A program made the translations under genes and the position numbers. The notes under the pieces are model-generated. The model ran no database searches, was not told the origin of the DNA, and saw only the letters and a list, made by a program, of their open reading frames with translations. Positions 58,754-64,000 of a stretch of 64,000 nucleotides of DNA are shown here, piece by piece. Positions within the stretch are counted from its first letter, which is position 1; every line of letters begins with the position of its first letter. Source of the stretch: Alkalicoccus luteus (GTDB lineage Bacteria; Bacillota; Bacilli; Bacillales; Salisediminibacteriaceae). The DNA lies in assembly GCA_052061695.1 (NCBI GenBank), contig JBPZEY010000008.1, one strand, 5' to 3'.

Positions 58754-59920
58754 CTAGGCAGAAGACGTGTTGCGCATGCTTTTCTTTGCCACTCTTACAG
58801 CTTGATGATGGTGAGCCGGCTTCTGCCTGCGAACGAACAGTGTGACGAGCATAAGCGGGAAAAATAAGACCGCGTAAGGAGCAAGCATCCGTGGATCATG
58901 GGGCTGCATCATCACAATCAGAAGCGACAGAAGGAAGACGGCCGTTCCGTAAGATGCTGCGGATAGAAGCGCGATCGGCAGGAGGGTGATCGGTTTCACC
59001 CGTTCAAACCGGTAGCCGTAGAGAATGTGAAAGGCGCCGAACACAATCGTGGCACCAATTGTTCCGACGAGGCTGATGTCCCCGGCCATACTTCCCGGCT
59101 GCATCAGCACGTACCACTGATCAAGCAGCATCACCATCAGCAGCAGCGTAGTGGAGCCTATAAACAGGTGCGGCAGTCTCCATGGAAACGTGACATAGTG
59201 ATGAGAATGTGTCTCCATCTCAGGCGTATATTCCGGCAGATAGGCATGGTCCTCGCGACGCTGCCGGTTGATGTAGCTTATCACGCTGCCGTTAAACGTA
59301 AACGGTTCTTTGTAAAGGTCCGTTTGAATCAGCTCGGCTGCATCAGGGTCGCGGTAAAGTTTGTTCACCGACTCATCTGTGCGGAAAAGAGACAGACCGG
59401 CGTGTTGGGCATCAGCCAGCCAGCTATTGGCCGATTCATCGTCCCGAAACGAAATATCCATCCATCGTGTCTGTCCAGCTTCCTGGAAGACGACAAGTAC
59501 AACCGGAATGTACGTATAGATCGTTTTACTAGTGGAGCCCTGGCCAGTTGTATACGCCTGAAGCTGCGGTGCCAGCAGGACCGTTTCAATAGCAGAAAAG
59601 GGAATCTGGATGGCGTCAAGCGGCTCGCTGCTGCCGCTTTTTTCATGACTCATCCATATCTCCTGCTTTTCTTCATCGATGCCGTAGGCAATGAACTGAT
59701 CGAGTTTCCGGATTTTATGAACCAGCAGGACGCTCGAGAGCATGAGGACAAGTCCTGTTCCACCTAGAACGATGAGGCCGGCAGCCGAACCTGTCTGGTA
59801 GGCTGCCCACACGATACCCGCACCGCCTAGAAAGAGAATGGCAGTAAGTACGTAATACATGGTGATAGCTCGTGTTGTTTCCTGCAGGTCATGCGTTTTT
59901 CCCTTCAGATTGCTACTCAT
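58754..59920 (-). CDS. Membrane protein of unknown function, partner of the VWA lipoprotein
   Basis: 388 residues. Two helices near the N-terminus (about 20-68) are followed by a soluble part of ~160 residues that resembles a PH-like module (IDEEKQEIWMSHEKSG, IQIPFSAIETVLLAP, FQEAGQTRWMDISFRDD). Four or five helices then span about 245-375. The C-terminus is basic with HHHQAVR. The family is not recognised. AGGGGG lies six bases before ATG 59920. The start overlaps the VWA gene by 8 bases, so the products are translationally coupled and probably act together at the membrane. Confidence 0.75.
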   Translation of the reverse strand: MSSNLKGKTHDLQETTRAITMYYVLTAILFLGGAGIVWAAYQTGSAAGLIVLGGTGLVLMLSSVLLVHKIRKLDQFIAYGIDEEKQEIWMSHEKSGSSEPLDAIQIPFSAIETVLLAPQLQAYTTGQGSTSKTIYTYIPVVLVVFQEAGQTRWMDISFRDDESANSWLADAQHAGLSLFRTDESVNKLYRDPDAAELIQTDLYKEPFTFNGSVISYINRQRREDHAYLPEYTPEMETHSHHYVTFPWRLPHLFIGSTTLLLMVMLLDQWYVLMQPGSMAGDISLVGTIGATIVFGAFHILYGYRFERVKPITLLPIALLSAASYGTAVFLLSLLIVMMQPHDPRMLAPYAVLFFPLMLVTLFVRRQKPAHHHQAVRVAKKSMRNTSSA

Positions 59921-61301
59921 TGTCATCCCCCTGGATAATATCCTGGCGTTCGTTGATGCCTTCTTCTGTGATATCCTGGCGGTTTTGAATGCCTTCATCG
60001 ACTGCCTGCTGGCGGAATTGAATCATGGACTCCGTGATATAAGAGCGGATGGCGATACCCCGGTCTGTTACAGAAGAGCGAAGAGGAATGCCGGAATAAT
60101 CGTCGTTCTGTTCCTCCAGCGCCCGGCTCAGGTCGGTTAATCGATCTTGTTCGGCCCTGCTCAAATCCGTAATCGTCTCCTGCAGCTCCCGGGAGCGGTC
60201 GAGATAGTCGCTTTGCTGCTCGCGGCTGACGTCTGTATTCTCTGCCTGCCACTCCCGCCAGGCGCTGATCAGCTCGCTTTGTTCCTCGCGAAGCGTCTGG
60301 CGCAGCGTTTCTGCATCGTCTGCCTGCATATAGTCACCGCCGCCGGCAGAGGCAATGTCCATAAGAGCCTGGTGCTCATCATCCTCTACGTCAAACCCGA
60401 TGATGTGAACGACCGCATTAATGCCGCTCTCGTTCAGATCAGCTGCTGCCTGAACGGGATCACCGCCGCACGTTTCCTCTCCGTCACTGACAATATAGAC
60501 GACAACCTCGTCCCCGTCTTCTGCATATGCCAGCAGATCGTCTCCAGCAGCTTCAATCGACGCTGCAATCGGCGTATAGCCGGTCGGTTCGAATGAATCA
60601 AGCACCTCTGTAAATGCTGCTTCCTCATAAGGAGCTAACGGATAAAGCTCTTCCGTGCCTGCACACGACTCCTCCTGATCGACAGCCAGATTGCTTCCCT
60701 GATGTCCGTATACGCGCAGCGATATGTTTGCGTGCTCCGGCAGTTCAGCCGCAAATTCATGCACGGCTTCTTTCGCCGCATCCATCTTTATCTCATCCCC
60801 GACAGACTGAGCCATGCTTCCGCTTGCATCAAATAAAACCTGAACATGAAGCCCCTGTACATCCTCTTCGGAGCTGCTTGTATCGCCGGGACGTACCGTA
60901 AGCTCCTCGTAGTCGATTTCGAGCGCCAGTGCTTCTTCGATGTAGTTCCGGTAATCAAACGCTGTCAGATCAAGCACTTGCAGAAAGAGTTCGTCATCGC
61001 TCGTGCCGGACTCGATCGAATCAGAGAGTACCGTCATCACTTCATCTTCATCGTAGTCGTCCTCACTATAGGATCCTGGCGCTGCCTGCATCCATTCCTG
61101 CGGTTCACTGCCAAACCGATCCAAATCTCCAAACGAATAAGAGGTCGAGTCATCATCCGTTTCTTCTGCCTTCTCTTCCTCTTCAATTGAGTCGTTCTGT
61201 GTCTCGGGCTCCTGCACTTCCGTTTCCTGCTCATGTTCAGCGCTGCCGGAGCAGCCTGCAAGCAGCAGGAGAACAGCAACTGTTACGCCTGATGGTCTCA
61301 T
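59913..61301 (-). CDS. VWA-domain lipoprotein with acidic linker and helical tail
   Basis: 462 residues. The signal peptide ends in lipobox LLAGC (Cys17). A Glu/Asp/Ser-rich linker (about 20-95) follows, then a von Willebrand A domain (about 150-345) with MIDAS motif VLFDASGSM, the Thr in PTGYTPIA and the Asp in VSDGEETCGG. The last ~110 residues are helical with repeating units (LDRSRELQETITDLSRAEQD, LTDLSRALEEQ, GIQNRQDITEEGINERQDI). It is exposed outside the membrane and probably binds protein through a metal ion. It is coupled to the membrane gene downstream. RBS GGAGGTAAGG. Confidence 0.85.
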   Translation of the reverse strand: MRPSGVTVAVLLLLAGCSGSAEHEQETEVQEPETQNDSIEEEEKAEETDDDSTSYSFGDLDRFGSEPQEWMQAAPGSYSEDDYDEDEVMTVLSDSIESGTSDDELFLQVLDLTAFDYRNYIEEALALEIDYEELTVRPGDTSSSEEDVQGLHVQVLFDASGSMAQSVGDEIKMDAAKEAVHEFAAELPEHANISLRVYGHQGSNLAVDQEESCAGTEELYPLAPYEEAAFTEVLDSFEPTGYTPIAASIEAAGDDLLAYAEDGDEVVVYIVSDGEETCGGDPVQAAADLNESGINAVVHIIGFDVEDDEHQALMDIASAGGGDYMQADDAETLRQTLREEQSELISAWREWQAENTDVSREQQSDYLDRSRELQETITDLSRAEQDRLTDLSRALEEQNDDYSGIPLRSSVTDRGIAIRSYITESMIQFRQQAVDEGIQNRQDITEEGINERQDIIQGDDNE

Positions 61302-61456
61302 ATTTCCTTACCTCCGCCTGTGAATTCATACATCAGGGTACCAGAGCGAGGCGAAATTGTCCGGAATTTACACGTTTTTCCTGCTTTAGTCCAGTAAAAT
61401 TTGACATTTTAACTGGGAAGTAATTCGTTTGTTGTAGACGAAAAGATAGTAAACGG

Positions 61457-61981
61457 TTAGGTGCGCAGCTGATAAATATGGTGGACGAAGGCGGTTTTCT
61501 CTTCCGTATAGGCAGGAATACTGGTCGGATGAGCGGCAGCTGCCCGTTTTTTCAGAGCGGCGTATGCACTGTGTTCAGCAGAGTGTGTGTTCATATAATT
61601 CCGGAAAAATAGCAGGTTGTTCCACAGCTCGCCGTTGTACGTCATCAGATGGAGAATGTGAGTCTTCGTTTCATAAGAATCGTCCGTAAACGCTGCAAAT
61701 ACGATTTCCTCCTGCTTTTGAACGCGCAGGCGCAGAAATCCGCACTGCTTTAAGCGGCAGAATAAATCGTTGTGATCTGCGTCTAACTGATCCACACCGA
61801 TAGCAAGGTCGATGATGGGCTTTGCGGGCATGTCAGCTATTGCCGTGCTGCCAATATGAGCAAAACGGTTCTCAGGAATGTCAGTTACTGCAGAAAGCTC
61901 CTTTATCCGTTCGTCTGCCCTCTGGCTCCACTGCGGATCGTACGGTACAAGCCTTACATCATTACGTTTTAGTCCAAGCAT
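61457..61981 (-). CDS. GrpB/UPF0157 family protein (nucleotidyltransferase-like fold)
   Basis: 174 residues. NDVRLVPYDPQWSQRADE, FAHIGSTAIADMPAKPIIDLAIGV and a late YTEEKTAFVHHI are diagnostic of the GrpB family, which shares a nucleotidyltransferase fold and is often linked to CoaE. The biochemical role is unsettled. ATG 61981 has GAAGGAGGG directly upstream. It is divergent from the GNAT gene. Confidence 0.88.
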   Translation of the reverse strand: MLGLKRNDVRLVPYDPQWSQRADERIKELSAVTDIPENRFAHIGSTAIADMPAKPIIDLAIGVDQLDADHNDLFCRLKQCGFLRLRVQKQEEIVFAAFTDDSYETKTHILHLMTYNGELWNNLLFFRNYMNTHSAEHSAYAALKKRAAAAHPTSIPAYTEEKTAFVHHIYQLRT

Positions 61982-62092
61982 ATTCTCCCTCCTTCTCTCA
62001 GTATCAGTGTGAAGAAAGAAGGGGAAAAGAAACAGTCTGGTTTTATATTCCATAAAAGGATATAATAGTTGTGGAGAAAGAGGGGTATGACC

Positions 62093-62632
62093 ATGGAGCA
62101 ACCGCCAGAATTACGAGGAGAACGAGTGCTGCTCAGGCAGCCGGCAGAGCAGGATCATACGGACTATATGCGAGTCGACTTTGATCCGGAAATGCTGCAC
62201 ATGTATGGAGAAGACCGGCATCGGCGCCTTTTAAAAACAGAAGCGGATGCGGCAGCTTTTCTGGAAGCAATCAGCCGCCATCCCCATGAATGGTGTGTCG
62301 AATATGAAGGCCGTCTGATCGGACAGGCGAGACTTACCGTCCGCTGGGAAGACGAAAAAGCCAGATTTGCGATCGGTCTGTTCGACCCGTCCGTCTGGGG
62401 GCAGGGTCTCGGCACAGAAATTACGAAGCTCGTACTCGGCTATGCCTTTGAAACGCTTCGGCTTCACCGGGTGGAACTGAAGGTGCTCGCGTATAATACT
62501 CGTGCGATCCGCTGCTATGAAAAGAGCGGCTTTATTAAAGAAGGGATCGAGCGCGAGGGAGCGCTGGTAGAGGGAACGTTTCACGATGATATTCGCATGA
62601 GTATCCTCCGTAAAGAGTTTGAAGATCGGTAA
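62093..62632 (+). CDS. GNAT N-acetyltransferase, RimJ/RimL type
   Basis: 179 residues. Starts ELRGERVLLRQPAEQDHTDY and contains GLFDPSVWGQGLGTEITKLV (acetyl-CoA pyrophosphate loop, Q/G-x-G-x-G/T form), LRLHRVELKVLAYNTRAIRCYEKSGFIKEG and a C-terminal DDIRMSIL. It transfers acetyl from acetyl-CoA to a protein N-terminus or small amine. AAAGAGGGG stands eight bases before ATG 62093. TATAAT at 62061 may be the -10, with a poor -35. Confidence 0.88.
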   Translation: MEQPPELRGERVLLRQPAEQDHTDYMRVDFDPEMLHMYGEDRHRRLLKTEADAAAFLEAISRHPHEWCVEYEGRLIGQARLTVRWEDEKARFAIGLFDPSVWGQGLGTEITKLVLGYAFETLRLHRVELKVLAYNTRAIRCYEKSGFIKEGIEREGALVEGTFHDDIRMSILRKEFEDR

Positions 62633-62662
62633 AACCAGTAACGATGAATCCGTTTTTTACAC

Positions 62663-62705
62663 GAAAAAGAGGTGCCGGCCGCTATGGCTTGGCACCTCTT
62701 TTGAT
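62663..62705. terminator. Bidirectional terminator between GNAT and catalase genes
   Basis: AAAAGAGGTGCC and GGCACCTCTTTT form a stem with a ~14-base loop; A and T runs on both sides allow use from either direction. Confidence 0.9.
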
Positions 62706-62734
62706 CATAAGAGATCTTGCAGAGCTACGGTTAT

Positions 62735-64000
62735 TTACCGGTAGGCGCTGATGTCGACAGACAAATTCTCTGCGAGCTTTTCCCCTAATGCAGGACAGCC
62801 GCGGTAGAAGTTGCAGATTTGCAGTAATTGTGTGTCTTCCCGTACGTCCTGCAGCGCATTCGTCAGGTTGGAGACGAGCGCTTCTTTGTCAGCATCGGAA
62901 TAGTGATCCCACACCTGCTGCGGCTGCAGAAAATCGGCTTTTTTGTCGATTGGAATCCTGCCTGCCGGACCGGAAACAGGAGCGACGTGGTCGATTTGGG
63001 AACGGTCCTCTTTAGGTGTCTCTTCATACCGGTTAGGCTCGTAGTTCACCGGGTCTGTCGGCTGATTTACCGGCATGAAACCGTCGCGCTGATAGTGATT
63101 TACTTTCGCAAACGGACAGTTAACAGGCAGCTGCAGGTAGTTCGGGCCGATCCGGTACCGCTGTGTGTCTGAGTACGAAAACAGTCGTCCTTGCAGCATT
63201 TTGTCTTCAGAAGGCTCAATGCCGGGAACAAGAACGCCGGGATTGAAGCCGACTGATTCTGTTTCAGCGAAATAGTTGTCCACGTTTTTATTTAGTTCCA
63301 ACGTACCGACGTGATGATATGGAAAATCCGATTCGAACCAGTCTTTCGTAGCATCCAGCGGATTAAACTCGTAGTCATCAACGTTTTCAGGATCCAGAAA
63401 CTGCACATAGAGGTCCCACTGAGGGAAGTCGCCGCGTTCAATCGCCTCATATGCATCCATGGTGGCATGATTAAAATCCTCTGCCTGAATCTCGGATGCT
63501 TCCGATTCGGATAAATTTTCAATTCCGAGCTTCGGTACCCAGCGCAGCTTCACGTAGACATATTCGTCGTGTTCGTTCACCCATTTAAAGGCATGGACGC
63601 TTGAGCCGCGCATATGCCGGTAGCTTCTGGGAATCCCTTCGTCCGAAAACAAGTGCATGAGCATGTTCGTCGATTCCGGCGTCAGGGACATGAAGTCAAA
63701 GAAGCGGTCCGGATCCTGAATGTTCGTACGCGGGTCAGGCTTCAGGGAGTGAATCACATCAGGGAATTTCATGGCGTCGCGGATGAAGAAAACAGGAAGG
63801 TTGTTGCCGACGAAGTCGTAGTTTCCTTCTTCCGTGTAAAATTTAACTGAAAATCCTCGTGGATCTCGGAGCGTTTCCGGCGAATGGTTACCGTGAATCA
63901 CGGTGGAGAAGCGTGCAAAGACCGGTGTTTCCGTGCCTTCTTCCTGCAGAAAATGAGCCTTTGTATAAGGTTTCATGCTCGCAGCTGTGCGAAATGTTCC
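62735..64000 (-). CDS. katA: Heme catalase, N-terminus beyond window
   Basis: 421 residues are visible and the frame stays open to 64000. Monofunctional small-subunit catalase: PVFARFSTVIHG, DPRGFSVKFYTEEGNYDFVGNNLPVFFIRDA (with the distal Asn), RHMRGSSVHAFKWVN, and the proximal heme Tyr in RLFSYSDTQRYRIGPNY. The distal His motif should lie just outside the window. It converts hydrogen peroxide to water and oxygen. The ATG at 63976 is internal, since GTFRTAAS-type catalase sequence precedes it in frame. Confidence 0.95.
   Translation of the reverse strand, partial: GTFRTAASMKPYTKAHFLQEEGTETPVFARFSTVIHGNHSPETLRDPRGFSVKFYTEEGNYDFVGNNLPVFFIRDAMKFPDVIHSLKPDPRTNIQDPDRFFDFMSLTPESTNMLMHLFSDEGIPRSYRHMRGSSVHAFKWVNEHDEYVYVKLRWVPKLGIENLSESEASEIQAEDFNHATMDAYEAIERGDFPQWDLYVQFLDPENVDDYEFNPLDATKDWFESDFPYHHVGTLELNKNVDNYFAETESVGFNPGVLVPGIEPSEDKMLQGRLFSYSDTQRYRIGPNYLQLPVNCPFAKVNHYQRDGFMPVNQPTDPVNYEPNRYEETPKEDRSQIDHVAPVSGPAGRIPIDKKADFLQPQQVWDHYSDADKEALVSNLTNALQDVREDTQLLQICNFYRGCPALGEKLAENLSVDISAYR

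Overview
The window comes from a low-to-mid GC Gram-positive of the Bacillaceae. The evidence is the Bacillus-type gene set (isp, yhaM, kbaA, salA, sigW-rsiW, cdaA-cdaR-glmM-glmS, rocR-rocD-rocA, mtlARFD), strong AGGAGG ribosome binding sites, a sigma-W autoregulatory promoter and a glmS ribozyme. GC is fairly high for a Bacillus, and several surface proteins carry long acidic tails (substrate-binding protein at 6280, CdaR, VWA lipoprotein). I infer a salt- or alkali-adapted member. gerD and pdaB, which in B. subtilis sit beside kbaA, are absent here, which would fit a poorly sporulating or non-sporulating relative; this is an inference from local context only.

Layout. 1-9 kb: end of a secreted alpha-amylase, an RsbR-like STAS protein, a membrane diguanylate cyclase, intracellular subtilisin, an epoxide-hydrolase-like enzyme, a chemoreceptor behind a sigma-D -10 element, and a polar amino-acid ABC transporter. 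9-16 kb: YhaM exonuclease, a two-component system with a small membrane protein (both promoters carry the same direct-repeat box), quinone oxidoreductase, CsbD, a CstB-like persulfide dioxygenase-rhodanese and a NUDIX protein. 16-19.5 kb: an N-acetylglucosamine operon nagR-SIS-nagA-nagB. 19.5-22.6 kb: SDR, DUF1349-like protein, a gene broken by an in-frame stop, and an Old Yellow Enzyme. 23-27.4 kb: arginine/ornithine catabolism, with rocR, a sigma-54 promoter and rocD-rocA. 28-35.8 kb: Vpr-like secreted protease, MscS-like channel, a 55-residue small protein, an amidase, and a fragment of purine catabolism (XDH FAD-subunit-like plus 5-hydroxyisourate hydrolase). 35.9-37.5 kb: a second, apparently identical rocA. 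37.8-42.6 kb: hydrolase, a 22-residue membrane peptide, signal peptidase, salA, kbaA, a lone 5S rRNA and seven tRNAs. 42.9-56.5 kb: sigW-rsiW, cdaA-cdaR-glmM, an insertion, the divergent mannitol operon mtlA-mtlR-mtlF-mtlD, the glmS ribozyme and glmS. 56.8-64 kb: EamA transporter, hydrolase, a VWA lipoprotein with a membrane partner, GrpB-like, GNAT, and a catalase cut by the window end.

The most unusual signals are these. (1) A non-coding element sits exactly at the 3' edge of two different terminators (rocA copy 1 and glmM). In each case a 32-bp terminator-hairpin sequence is repeated on the far side, and the second rocA copy gives an unoccupied site for comparison. (2) A 1.6-kb direct repeat covers exactly one gene, rocA. 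It is richer in G+C than its surroundings, and only one copy lies behind the RocR/sigma-54 promoter. (3) A TGTTCAT-N4-TGTTCAT-N10-TACNCT promoter architecture occurs twice around the two-component system. (4) A 5S rRNA gene stands without 16S or 23S.
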